From positions 1,736,001 to 1,800,000 of the forward strand of contig JAHGAU010000007.1 in assembly GCA_019925105.1 (NCBI GenBank): 64,000 bases of DNA. Reading direction: 5' to 3'. The translations under genes and the position numbers were made by a program. The stretch's first letter is position 1. Each line of letters starts with the position of its first letter. The DNA is from Niebla homalea (taxonomy: Eukaryota; Ascomycota; Lecanoromycetes; Lecanorales; Ramalinaceae). Of this stretch, positions 9,305-21,000 are shown piece by piece. The notes beneath the pieces are model-generated. The model had not been told where the DNA came from. It saw only the letters and a program-made list of their open reading frames with translations, and ran no database searches.

Positions 9305-11923
9305 ATGTCTACCATGGATGTCCACAGTAGCCCAATTTCCGATGGCGGCGGGTTCGCAGAGGAAGAGCGAGATATAGCCAGTCCGCGCAACCTCCCTGCT
9401 GATCTACCCAAATCCCTCGACGACCGTCAACCCATCAAACACTATGGGGCAGAGGCGGAGATGTATGACGGATGGCAGGGGCAATCTCATATCCTCACGA
9501 GCTCTGTACCGTCGCAGCCACTCGCATTCAACTTGTCACTTGACGATGATCAGTCGGATGAGATCACCACACAAAAACTGCAGGACAACGATTCGAGGCT
9601 CATGGAGATGCTGGCTGCCCAGGCAGCACACCGGGGGGACGGCCGCGCTGGGGCGGACGAGGAGGCTGTTGCCAAAGATCCCAAAATGAGCGATTCTCAG
9701 AAGAAGGCTGTTCTCCAGAAGTCGCTGCACAATGCTGCCAGCAATGGTGATGTGGAGCAAGTCGACAGGTTGCTCAATGGCTCTGCACGCGTCTTCCTTG
9801 ATATCAATGGGCCCGATGAAGAAGGAACTGCTCCTATCATATACGCTAGCTGCTTTGTGGGTCACGGCCCGGTTAGTGTTTGACCCTCCAAGGCTGATGT
9901 TTGACGTCCAGGGCCATCAAGATGTCGTGTCTGCTCTGCTTGATGCAGGCGCCGAGGTAGATCGGCAAGACAAGAATCAATGGACACCGCTCATGTGGGC
10001 AATGACCAATCGACACAAGGAGATTGCAAAATTCTTGTTGGATCATGGAGCTTCTACCGACATCAAGTCTTCTTCAGGGAGGACGGCGTTTGACTTTACA
10101 GCCCCAAACAGTGAAATGTCAGACTTTCTGAAGGCGAATGGCTATCAGACCGCAGACACAAGCGTAGGCGATGACTTCTACGACGGTGGGTTTTCCCAGG
10201 ATAAGTTCGAGCAGGAGATGGAAGAAAGTGAGATGAAGCGGCGAATGATGATGGAGAGCTCGATCAACCTGGAGGTTGACCTATCAAGTTTGGGAATGGA
10301 CGAAGCCCCTGAGGTTGGTAATGACTTGATCTCAAACCACCTCGACCTCCTCTCACGATTTCTTAGACCCCTGAGGACCCAGACGACCAGCAGGACTTCC
10401 TGTGGGACAGATGCCTTCATGATCAGATGTTCGTGTTTCAAGAAGCCGAGCTCGAATCCATCCTTGATATCATCATCACATCCATGACGCCTCAAAGGTC
10501 TCCGTCCCAAAAGCCGGTCCCCGCGAATGTCCTGTTCCTTGCGGCAAGGTACGCGCACTACCATGCTAATCCCGAACTTCTCGCTGAGCTCCTACTTTCG
10601 GCAATGGACAAGATCAACATGAAGGTAGAGCGACATCAGTGGGACATGACTATCCTTGCCTTCTGGGTTTCCAATGCTACTCTGCTGCTCCACTACCTGA
10701 AGAAAGACACAGGTCTTGTAGGCGCCACTATCGACTTCCAGGTCCAGCTGGTTGAGCTTATCAATGAAATCTTCATTCTGATCATCCGGGACGCGGAGCG
10801 AAGAATGGACAAAGTACTCAAAGGTGCCATCTTGGACCATGAGACCATCCCGTTCGATCATCTTGAGTTTGCGGGTGAATGGAACATTTTTAAATCTAAG
10901 AGCAAAGTACAACCGGAACCTGTAAGCTACAAGCCTCCACCACCAAACAAAAGAGCTCAACTATCGCCCCGCAATGTCACCTCCTTACTATCCTCGACCC
11001 TCTTTGTCCTTGATCTTTATGATATACACTCTGTCATCACATCCCAAATCGTCGCTCAGCTTTTCTATTGGATTGGCGCCGAGCTCTTCAACCACATTAT
11101 TTCCAACAAGACCTACCTCGCCCGAACCAAAGCAATGCAAATTCGAATGAACATCTCACAGCTTGAGGACTGGGCGCGCACCAACAACCGCTCCCCGGAG
11201 CATTATGAAAATGGCTCCCTCTCTGCATCGGGTGAGGATACCATCCAAGCCGCCAACAAACACCTTACCCCCGTCATCCAACTCTTACAATGGCTTCAAT
11301 GCTTCTCTAGCCTCGATTACTCTACCAACTCACCAGATTCACTCGAAAACACTCTAAAACAACTGACCCGCCTCTCACCACATCAACTCCTCCATTCCGT
11401 CAGCCACTATCGCTATGAGAAGGAAGAAAAGACGCTTCCTAAGCCTGCTCGTCGGCGGCTAATGGGACTCCAAACAGACTCCCAAAGAAAATGGGAGCAA
11501 ATGCGACGAGAGCGGGATAAGCGGAAATCTCAACCGCCAATGCCATCACCAACTCAAGCGCAGAAGAATGGTAGCCCTGGCGCTCGCCAACAGCCGCCAT
11601 CGACACAAGCTGGTGGACATGCCCTTTCTGGTGCTGATCTCATCGACATGTCAGCTGACCAGCCAGAGGAAGAGCTAAGTGCCCCATCAGAGCGACTGCT
11701 GATTGACCCTGCGCACATGCTCCAATTCTCCTTGCCAACGACGGTCGATATGCGGTTGAGCTATGGCGCTGGGTATGGCGGGGTGAACCGGGAGAGGGAG
11801 CGGAAGTACATACCCACCGTTCCGCCCGAGTTTCTTGCCAAGCTAGATGTCAGCGGAGGAGGCAGCGAATCTGGGAAAGCGAGTAGCTTTGTTGATGAAA
11901 GGGATTGGAATGGCGATTCGTGA
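9305..11923 (+). CDS. Ankyrin-repeat and DIL-domain protein
   Basis: Three exons, 9305-9856, 9912-10313 and 10367-11923, give 836 residues. The two introns are 55 and 53 nt (GTGGGT...CAG and GTTGGT...TAG). The N-terminal ~130 residues are acidic and disordered. About two ankyrin repeats follow, with HNAASNGDVEQVDRLL, then GHQDVVSALLDAGAEV and NRHKEIAKFLLDHGAS. From about residue 340 an alpha-helical DIL (dilute) domain runs to ~700, with NVLFLAARYAHYH, HQWDMTILAFWVSNATLLL and QLFYWIGAELFNHIISNKTY. The tail is basic and then Ser/Pro-rich. DIL domains are the cargo-binding part of class V myosins and also occur without a motor in fungi, fused to ankyrin repeats. The role is probably in polarised traffic or scaffolding (inference). 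It converges with SPT3, with 87 bp between the stops. Confidence 0.9.
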
Positions 11924-12010
11924 TGACGACGTGGTATCTTTTCAGGCGTGGAGTACGGAGAACGAGGTTGCATGGACGATTGCAATGTTAATGTAAATGC
12001 ACGAAAGTAC

Positions 12011-13442
12011 TTAGACTTCCAGAACCCGTATTCGATAACCCTTGCCTGACATTTCAATTGGTCGCTGAATAATGAATTCTACTGTAGAACAGCTGCAGGG
12101 ATGCTCATAATGGGAATAACGATTTTCATATCTGCCAAGCTGTAAGCCAAAGCACGATGTCAAAACGCCCTCAGCAATGCCGAAACTCACCAACTTCAAT
12201 TCTTTTCTCTGCAAAGCTCTCTGCCCTCCTAGCCAAACCGTACACCTCCCCGGTATGGGTTTAGCTTGCAACCGCCGAAACGCCTCCCTCACATGCTTGG
12301 GACTGACGGGACTCGTCTCCTCTTCGGCCTGCTCAAATAGACTACTCTCCTTCTTCCTCTTCTTGTCTTGCCCCTGCCCTTCCCTCTCCCCATTCCTCTC
12401 CTTGACCCGATCCTCCTCTGCCTTGACCTTCAACGCCTCTTCCGTCAACGTTTGCACATTATCATAGAGCAGGAACCCCAGAATATCCACAATATCATCA
12501 TTCGGCTTACTATCCGTCACCACCCCAAACCCGGCCCATTCCCGGAACCTCTTCGCCTTCTTGTAAGTGAAACTCGCCTGGCGACACTCACTATAGTGCA
12601 AATACTCATCCCTGGTCATCCCCTTGGTGCGTTGATCACTCTGCTGCAACCTCAGCAGACTCGCCGCATTCATCTCCTCCTCTTCCTCATCATCATCGTC
12701 CTCCCCCTCGGGCAACTGCTCCGAAAAGTATGTGCTAACATCCCACGGTAACTTCACCCTCTTCTTCCCCCGTTTCGCCACATCCATCGGCACCGCCGGC
12801 CCTCCTCCCCCTTCCCCTCCGCCACCGAGCGGATCATCCATGCCGACATCGGCAGCATCCCCGCCGCCCTTGTCATCGCTATCCTTGGCGGTTTTGCGGA
12901 CTTCCTTCCACGACAGAAAAGTCTTGAGGCGGGAGGTTTTGGCCTTGTCGTGCCGGATGAGGAAGAAGAGGTCGGCGACGGTGATGGCGCGGGAGCCCCG
13001 GCGGGTGGCGAGGCTGGTGGACCGTTTGAGGATCTCGACGACTTGTTCGTGGACGATGAGCTCGACCAGGGCGGCGGTCTCGTGGGGGGGATCGGCCGTT
13101 TCGCCCGCGACGAACATCATCTGGAAAGGAATAGGGTATCGTTTCAGCACGAGTCTGATCCCCAAATGAAAAGCTGGTTTGGAGCAATGTGGTGTTCTTG
13201 TGATGATTGTTTCACTTGTGCATATGTAGACAATCTTTTGACGATGCCACGTCCTTCTTCCACGCTATTTTTCCAAATTCAACCTTGAATGCTTCGTAGA
13301 GAAAAATTGACTGAGTCATTTCTTAAGTATGAAAGCGACGCGAGTCCAAGATACCAACCACATAAACAATCTAAGAAGTGGACAATGGATGCCGTACCTG
13401 TTGTATCTCCTGCTTATACTTGGGCCCAGTTTTATCCGCCAT
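12011..13442 (-). CDS. SPT3: SAGA complex subunit SPT3
   Basis: Exon 1 (13398-13442) encodes only 15 residues, MADKTGPKYKQEIQQ. A 277 nt intron (GTACGG...CCAG) follows, and exon 2 (12011-13120) starts MMFVAGETADP. The total is 384 residues. The N-terminal histone-fold half has QVVEILKRSTSLATRRGSR and FFLIRHDKAK followed by LKTFLSWKEVRK. A linker with an acidic run follows. The C-terminal half has DEYLHYSECRQASFTYKKAK, FREWAGF and ILGFLLYD. SPT3 is the TFIID-18/TAF13-TAF11-like subunit of SAGA that helps load TBP. A 51 nt in-frame GTGAGT...CAG segment at 12140-12190 could be an extra intron, so the last ~60 residues are uncertain. The long first intron makes exon 1 easy to miss. Confidence 0.94.
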
Positions 13443-13833
13443 CGTTAGAGGTTCTCGTGATCTACACTCTAGCCGTCCACCTTCTGAGATGTCTACATCC
13501 AGCTACGAATATGTTTCTCACATATTTCCCACTTCGATGAAGACGGGCAACAGAAACTCCGAAAGGAAGGATCGTTGCCGAGGTTATCGCCAGCTTTATC
13601 CGGCCAGCCCTAAAGCTACCCGGCCTGTTCCAGGATATACCCTGCAGTTATATGACGTGCCTACTGCTCCCGACCGCCCACAAAGTCTACAAAACTATAC
13701 CCCATCATCTGACCCCTCCACACATCCATCAGAAGAACTCACACACAAAAACGTAACCCCCCGAACCCCCAAACTCCAACCGCCACAACCACTCCACACT
13801 CTCTGATTCCACTTCTCCCCCCCCCCCCCCACC
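13443..13833. promoter_or_regulatory. Divergent promoter region between SPT3 and SNU23
   Basis: This 391 bp stretch separates two divergent starts. It becomes strongly C-rich towards SNU23 and carries a C-run of about 14 immediately before the SNU23 ATG (around 13819-13832). Confidence 0.5.
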
Positions 13834-14502
13834 ATGCCCGCCCCCGACACCAAACCCTCCGACACCTCCTTCCGGCGGACCTGGGACCGCACCGAATACG
13901 CCGCCAAAGCCCGCGAGCGCGACACCCACATCAAAACCGAAGGCAAAGCTCGCGCCGACGCCAAGGCCGCGGGCAAGAAGTACATTCCCCCCACCACCAT
14001 CGCGCCTCCACCCCACCCGACGTCATCGCCCAAGCCTCCTCCACGCACCGGACCGCCCGGCTCGACGTGTCGGCGAATGTGGGCAAGACGATGCTGGTGC
14101 CGGCGGGGACGGGCAGCGGGGGGGGCAAGAGGGGCCGCTCGGCCGGGTTCTACTGTCCCGAGTGCGATCTGACGTTCAAGGATAACGTGCAGTACGTCGA
14201 GCATGAGAATTCGCGGCAGCATCAGGTGAACACGGGGCAGAGCGGGGAGGTGGCGAAGGCGGGGTTGGAGGAGGTGAGGGAGCGGTTGGGGTGGTTGGCG
14301 AGGCGGAGGAGGGAGGAGGTGGAGGAGAGGGAGAAGGGGGCCGGGGTGGGGTTGAAGGAGAGGCTGGAGGGGGCGGTGAGGGAGGGGGGGGGAGGAGGAG
14401 AGGGAGGCGAAGAGGGCGAGGAGGAGGGAGAAGAGGAGGAAGGGGGGTGGGGTCAAGCAGGAAGAGGATGAGGAGGGGTATGGGGGGGGGATCATTTGCT
14501 GA
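13834..14502 (+). CDS. SNU23: U4/U6.U5 tri-snRNP protein SNU23 (ZMAT2 family), frame broken twice
   Basis: The family signature is complete but split over two frames. Frame 1 gives FRRTWDRTEYAAKARERD and KKYIPP. After about 14017 the homology continues in another frame: RTARLDVSANVGKTMLVPAG, then the zinc finger FYCPECDLTF...EHENSRQH (C-x2-C...H-x5-H) and VRERLGWLARRRREE. After a G9 run at 14384-14392 the original frame returns with a basic EAKRARRREKRRK tail, ending at 14502. The first shift behaves as one missing base at a C run and the second as one extra G. No intron with GT-AG ends explains either. SNU23 is a spliceosomal B-complex protein and is essential in yeast, so consensus errors in homopolymers are likelier than a dead gene. 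Confidence 0.85.
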
Positions 14503-14948
14503 CGGAGCAGAGGAGTTCATTCTGGTTCGTCGATACCCAAAAATTTCCTGCCTACCGTGAGAATCAAGCTGTATCTTCTAATATATGGCCTGTCGCTGGG
14601 CCTTCTTCGGTCTTTCTCGGTCTCGTGCGGTACCAAATTATGTTTATACGAGGTCTGACACACTCGTCGTATTTCTCCTTCTATTCCGAAATGCCAATTT
14701 CTGGGGGTTCTCCAACTTCACCGGGTCGGCGAAAGTCGCGGGCGCTATGCAAGCACGAGATCATCACGCCGTGATGTGGACCTTCAGCCATATGTCGACA
14801 TCACTGATTCTTATCCTTTCTTGAACAACTTTCGCAAGCTTCCCTTATCCTTTTTGGAAGAGGCTCCGACAATCTGATCATCCCGGGATCAGCAATGAGC
14901 AATTCCTAAAGAGGAATCTGCAACTTACTTCCAAATTCCCAGGCTCCG
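14503..14948. other. Intergenic stretch between convergent genes
   Basis: It lies between the SNU23 stop and the stop of the minus-strand gene at 14949. No gene, RNA or repeat was recognised. Confidence 0.6.
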
Positions 14949-15569
14949 TCACACCGCTCCCACCACCTCTCCCCCAGCTCCCGCCCCCTTATCCCCTCGC
15001 TCTGGATCTCCATTCAACACCAGCCACCACCCCAAAGCCTCCCCCTTGGCGACTTCGTCTCTCAAATCGGCCATCGCTTCCCAGGCCTCCCCCTTCAACC
15101 CTTGCTCCTTGGCCCTCTTGACATCGGCATCCCCCCGCACTGCCACGATCTGATCAGCCACCCAGGCAAACTCCTGTACCTCGCCCCCCTCATCACTGGG
15201 ATCATACTCCTCCACCATCCTAAGATTGGGGATCTTGGACATGATCTTGGGGTGACTGGTCCGCAGTGAGGTCACAAAAGCGGTGGATGAGGAGGCGGAC
15301 ATGGTGTAATCGGGCGCGGCGTCGAGGATGTTGTGCATGATGACGTGGATGCGGACGGCTTTGCGGGGCCAGCGGAAGCCGTGAATTAGGTAGAGGGGCA
15401 GGTTGGTGGGGAGGGATGGTGGGATCTGCGGTTGGCGTTTGTTGTTACTGCCGCCGATGGGGGATTTGGAGGTCGAGGAGGTGGTGGGCCGGGATTGGGG
15501 TGGGATGTAGCGGAGGGCCATGGGGCCGAGGGTGACGTCCATTGGGGAATTGGTGGTGGATTGGGGCAT
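14949..15569 (-). CDS. Hypothetical protein with a PLYLIHGFRWPRKAVRI block
   Basis: This is a single exon of 206 residues. The first ~50 residues are Ser/Thr/Pro-rich. A hydrophobic, strongly protein-like block follows, LPLYLIHGFRWPRKAVRIHV, with IMHNILDAAPDYTM after it, then an acidic stretch (EYDPSDEGGEVQEFAWVADQ) and a charged region ending in a Gly-rich tail. I recognise no catalytic motif. The family looks fungal, and the function is unknown. GC-rich codon use matches the neighbours. The start was chosen as the first ATG (MPQSTTNSPMD); an internal Met ten codons in is an alternative. Confidence 0.65.
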   Translation of the reverse strand: MPQSTTNSPMDVTLGPMALRYIPPQSRPTTSSTSKSPIGGSNNKRQPQIPPSLPTNLPLYLIHGFRWPRKAVRIHVIMHNILDAAPDYTMSASSSTAFVTSLRTSHPKIMSKIPNLRMVEEYDPSDEGGEVQEFAWVADQIVAVRGDADVKRAKEQGLKGEAWEAMADLRDEVAKGEALGWWLVLNGDPERGDKGAGAGGEVVGAV

Positions 15570-16766
15570 TGAGAGGGGAGGGATTGAAAGGATGAAGTAG
15601 TGAGGGAGTTGTCAAGTAGTAGATGTGACGCTCAGCTCTCTAGGAGGTGAGCGACTGCCTCTTGATCTCACACCTTCTCTATTAATGGCTATCTAGAGAT
15701 CAGAACAATATGGAGAGGGATTGAGGAGTAGTGCTGATGGACATGCTCCGTTTCACAAGGCGACGTGAGGAGATTATATAGACAGAAAAGAAGCCTCTTT
15801 TGAAGATTGAGATTATGCTTCACGACATGCTTCAGGGACACTCAGCTTTAGAAAAAAAAAAAGTGGCTACTCTTCAAAATCTGAGATGCCGAATGATGCC
15901 AGCGCGCGCACCTAGCTGCAGCGATATCCACTTTTGCGGTACGCCCAATCAACTGCCGTTGGCTAACTTGGCTTCAGCGGGTGCAGGATCTGTGCCCTGG
16001 CCGAGTGCGTCTACTCATTCCGGATGCAGTTGCGGGCTTGCGGCTGGGGCTCGAAAAGTGAATGCGCTCGTCATTTTTTCTCTGTTTTTTTTTCCCCCCA
16101 CGAAGCTGTAGGCGCACAGAAAAGCACGGTGACGGCGGAGCAGAGAATTTAGATGCAGGGGGAAGGGCAGCAGGGGGAAGGGCAGCAGGGGGAAGGGCCG
16201 AAGGGCAGCAGGGCGTCCAGGGGGGATTTGAGCCGTTGAGGAATAAGGAGACGCACGTACCAATTTGCGAGCTTTTCTCAGCTTGGCCTCCTGGAATAGT
16301 CAGAGTCTAGAGAAGGTGGACAAAGTGTCAAAATGCGGGGTCAAGCGCGTGCTCTTCTTTGGATGCTTCTTCTTAAGTTCTTATGATATACTCCGAGCTG
16401 TCAGAGCTGTTGAACAAGCTACTGTACGGAGTAGTTCTACTCCAAAGATTTCAATGGATGAAGATTGTCATGTATTGGATGGACTCCTCTTCCTCTGCAG
16501 CTTCTACGTGGACCCTCAAGAGATCAAGTTGCGAAAGAACTAAGCAAGAGTGGGGGAAAGAATGGCCCCTTCTAGGAAGGACCTCGTATGCAAGATTATG
16601 CTGTCAACATCCGCAAGGGAAACTTTATGTCGCATGGCATGAACGGTGCCGAAACGAGCATCATGATTGGGTCTGGGCGCATACCAGCGCCCAACGGCTC
16701 TAATGCAAGATTCGGCACCATTTATGTATTTATGCATCCCCTTCGGGCGGGATGTCCTTCGGGCTT
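15570..16766. other. Intergenic stretch of 1.2 kb with a short tandem repeat
   Basis: A 15 bp purine-rich unit (GGGCAGCAGGGGGAA type) is repeated about three to four times at 16156-16212. Around 16590-16715 two segments sharing ATGCAAGATT and a GGTGCCGAA/TTCGGCACC inverted pair are seen. No supported gene was found. The stretch includes the SNU23-side gene's promoter and the DPH5 3' end. Confidence 0.55.
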
Positions 16767-17756
16767 CTACTTGCCTTCATGATCTCTCGCCCAGATCTCG
16801 TCCAGCAGTCTCGGATCAAGAGCCCATTCCCTGATGAAGTCCCTTTCCAGATAATGCGTCTTCTTGCCCAGCAGCACCAGGCTATGCAAGGGATTTCCCA
16901 TCTCCACATGGCTCAATTGTTCCAATGTCCCGCTGACCATCGCCTGATCCGTGGCGCCGACCCTGGCAACACCCACGGCCAGCCGGTCCCTGGCACATGT
17001 GCCTTCTTTTCTCTCCTCTTCCGTCTCTAGCATTTGTCTCGCGCATTCGGCTACCGTCATGTACCGTGCTGGCTCGTAGATCTTCCTTCCCCTCGCAAGG
17101 TTCTCCATGCTTTGCTCTTTGACCTTGATGTCCAGCAGAACCAGTGTGTGTAGGCCGAAATGTGCATTCTCCCGGATGCGATCGTAGTACGAAGATGGCT
17201 TCCACGTATCGGTGAAGAAGACCATACTGACTGCTTGCCCGAAGTTGTAGAGTTGGAGGCCAGTGGCACCGATGGCGGACATGATGGAGGCATTGTGAAC
17301 GGTCTGGACAGGGATCTTGAGCTCGCGTGCACGAAGGACGAGGTCCGTGTGGGTTGTGGCTCTGTGTTACCTGACATTAGCGTCTGATCTGCAATCCAAG
17401 ATAGTGAGGGAAAGGCGAGCCATGCCCAAAAGGATCTCCAACGACGAGGAAGACAACATCAACCTTGTCTGCATCCGCTAAGATCTCATCGCTGGATGAC
17501 TCGACCATCTCTCGATCGGCAGTGATAAGGGAGCGCCCATAGTATGCCTCCTACTATAGATTTTCCACATTTTAGCTTTCCGTACCTGCATAAGAGCGCA
17601 TGGTCAGGATGTTGTATTTACAAGCTTGGCTGCATCGACAAGTAGGATACTGGTGTATGCCTCCAGGTACACCCGCTCAGCCTTCTTGATCAGCTCGAGA
17701 CCCTTGACAGTGACGTCGGTCTCGTCGGCTAGGCCGAGTCCAACGAGCTGTAGCAT
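16767..17756 (-). CDS. DPH5: Diphthine methyl ester synthase DPH5
   Basis: Three exons, 17622-17756, 17426-17550 and 16767-17361, join to 284 residues, the usual length of the family. Exon 1 gives [20 protein letters not shown]. Exon 2 starts [17 protein letters not shown] and ends FLVVGDPFG. Exon 3 continues [15 protein letters not shown], then [53 protein letters not shown] and [16 protein letters not shown]. The enzyme uses S-adenosylmethionine to methylate the 3-amino-3-carboxypropyl histidine of elongation factor 2 on the way to diphthamide. Intron 2 (17362-17425) appears to start GC rather than GT, since conservation on both sides fixes the junction. Intron 1 has its acceptor at ATAGTAG, just after a closer TAG. 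Confidence 0.95.
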
Positions 17757-18026
17757 CCTTAGGACGGTACCCGGCTCTCAATGAATGGAAATTTGAATAA
17801 GATACTAGCAAGAGCTCGCAATCCATATCGAGTGTCTACAACGCTAGCGGCTAAACCTCGGAGTCTTGGATCAATTGTTCAATTGGTGCAACCTGAGAGC
17901 ATCGCGCGCTTTGTTCTTTCTCAGCCATATGTGTATCAGGATGAAACGCCTTTTTTGCTTGTAGGTCACTTTGAAATTGTACTAGAGCAGCTGCAATGCC
18001 TTTGACGTTATGCTCGCCTTGTCACC
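17757..18026. promoter_or_regulatory. Divergent promoter between DPH5 and the FUSC-type transporter
   Basis: It is 270 bp between two divergent starts. No specific element was identified. Confidence 0.45.
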
Positions 18027-21000
18027 ATGCCCAAGGCACCCTCGCCAATCCCCAATGGCTGGCGATACTTGGAGGACAAAACACTGGAGATCTCGGATGA
18101 CCTGGGAAGGAATAATCTGTGGAAGCGGATGCTGAAGAACGTTTTAGCTACTACTATTCTCGGTCTGTTCATCTACAGTCTATGGTCTGCTCTTTCCTGC
18201 GCCTATGCTCATTTTCATCCAGTCGCCATTGTTATCATTCCCAAGTCGAGCGATGTCCTCGGCAAGGCCGCCTATCTCGGCGCCATCACAACCGTCTTCG
18301 GACACCCTGGTCGTCGATTTGGTCAAATGGCCGAAGCACTCATTCTCGTCGTTGCAGGTACTTCGATTGGTGTAGCGTGGGCTACTTTTGGTGTTTACCT
18401 GGGCTCTCTAGTCATCGCGTCTAACCCTCCAGCAGCATACGCAATACGTGCTATTTTCCTTGCAATCGCAGTCCTATTTCATGGATACTTAAGATCTAGA
18501 ACACCTCGCTTGTTCATCTTCGTTTTGCTTTTGATCATTTGCTCCACTGTCACGTTGGTTTCGACAGCCAAGGCGGTAACGCAGATTGGAGTAACGCAAA
18601 TCATGTACCCAATCCTGGTAGCGGCTGGGGTATTGATAATAGTCAATATTTTTGTCTTTCCAGAATTCAGCTCTGGCTTTTTGGGAAAGACAACAATTGA
18701 GACGTTGAATGAAACCGCGCAGGCCTTAGAAGACGCAGGGATTTACTTCATCGGCTTGAATTCGCCCAAGGCTGTCGAAAAGGTAGCAATTGAGGAAGCT
18801 TCAGGAACCTCTCAGCTCGCAGACCCTGAGAACGACGCCGTGGGGGAGAAAGGGTTATCGAAAACACATCAAATCGGTAGTAGATTGACCCTCAAGCAGA
18901 GGCTGCGAAGGTGGCTGAGCAAAAATCGACAGAATGAGCCGGAAGCTGCAGACCAAACTCCAAAACGCCATGGTCCGGTCAGGATGATGGATCTGACTGC
19001 CACGAAAGCTCGAATTCGTAAGAAGCTGGACGATTGTAAGACGGCGCAGCAGGAATGCAATTTTGAAATTGCCATCTCCGTCCTGCCCCCACGAGACGTC
19101 AAGCCCATCAGCAATCGTGCCATGAAAAAGTTGGTGGCAAACACCATTGCAGTCATTGGTGCATGTGAGTCACGATTTGCACTCGTCGGAGAGGCAGATG
19201 CAGAGGAGAACCATGCAATGGATGTGGATCATGCAAAGGAGGCAAACATAGCGGAAGACAGTAAGGCAGAGGAAGAAGAAGAGCCCAGACCGCTGGTCAG
19301 GAGCAGACTCCTTAGCATCATCGAGGCTGAAGAGAAGAAAGAGGAAGAGGATTCGGACGAAGAAGATGAGAAAGCGGACCTCGAGGCTATCAAGCCAAAA
19401 CGCGAGATCGAGTTTGGCGATGTTCGCCTTCTTCGATATTTGACTTCTGCCATATCCAAGCCGTACCAAGACCTTCATCATACGCTTGATCGCACTGTGC
19501 AAGTCATCACAGCGTGTGTGGCTTACGTCTATGTGGGTAGATCTTTCCCCTCATAGGCATGTAAGCTAAGGTTGATATTTAGGACGTACCGAAATTCCCA
19601 GACGGATGCAAAGCTCCCAAAGGCGTCCTGCTTGAGGAGCTAGACGTACACGTAGACGCAATCCACCATGCCTTACTCAAGTTCGACCACGACTGCGCAG
19701 ATGCTTTGGAGTCTGCAAATGCGCTTGAAGAGCTGCAGAACAAAGAGCCAGACATCATGCCCAGAGAGGAAGTGTTCTTGATCTCATCATTCATGCTGAA
19801 CGTTCGCCAGGCCGGGTGAGCATTCTAGAACCTTGTACTTGGATCTGAAGCTCATGTGGACAGGACCTATTTGGAAGACATGCTCGAGTACTCACGTGAG
19901 CTTGTTGAAAAGAGGCAGGCACGTCATGAGCGTAGACGGGTATATGCTCCACGAATCAAATGGCGCAGATGGTTATATACTGGTGGCGAAGACGAACAGC
20001 CTGTGCCATTGGACGCTCGCAAAGCAAAGAAAGCAGGACTTGAAAAGCGCAAGACCAATGACGAAGACGATGATTCAACCAAGAGCGATCAAATCTTGGT
20101 TAAACCATCACCAGATGGTAAACAGAATGCCGTGGACATTGCAGCAATGCCCAATCCCGAAAAGTTGAAAGCCTCATCTTCGAAAGTGAAGAGCAGTTCA
20201 GGCGCAGCTGAACCGTCCAAGGTCTCACTTGAGCTCCGCATTCGCGGTAAAGCAGCTGACGTTTTAGAATGGATCCAAGATTCAGAAGAGTTACTTTACG
20301 CGGTCAAGCTCACCGTTGCAGTGTTTCTTGTCCTATGGCCAGCATTCGTTGCCAAATGGAATACGTGGTACTCTCTTGAACGGGGCTTATGGGCAGCTCT
20401 TCAACTCATTCTTATTACAGAAGTCTCGATAGGGACGTCTATCATGACATTCATGCTGCGAGGCATTGGAACCACGCTTGGCTGTCTTTGGGGTTGGGCA
20501 GCGGTCGAAGCTCATAATGGCAACCGTGTCGTCTGTACCGCTATGATTGCTATTGGGTGTATACCTTGTTGCTATGTCCAACTGGGGACCAAATACCCCA
20601 AAGCCGGTATGGTAACCATCGTCAGCATCTGCGTTGTGGCGCTTTCGTCAGAGCTGGGCACCGTGCCTGGAACACCTACGGAAAATTTCCTCAAACGTTG
20701 GATCGCTTTCAGTATTGGCGGCGTCGTCGCCCTCCTTGTAGAAGTCATGCTCTTGCCCGTCAAAGCCCGCACCCGCCTCGTCGAGTCCATCGCCTCATCC
20801 CTCCACCAGATCATCGAAATGGAAAAATGCATCGCCCACGGCGTTGACTCTGGTGTCAAGATCAAATTCATCGGGGGCCAATCAAAAGCGTTCGAAAAGG
20901 CCAGCTCCGAAGCCAACAGCGCCCTGGCTGCTGCCGAGACCTTCCTCCCCTTCTGCAGCACCGAGCCCCGGCTCAAGGGCTCCTTCGAACCCCTGGCGGT

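Noticed and set aside
13981..14034. A GT-AG intron (GTACAT...CCAAG) to repair the first SNU23 frame shift
   Set aside because: It would remove the conserved KKYIPP and DVIAQA blocks and the acceptor is poor; a single missing base fits better.
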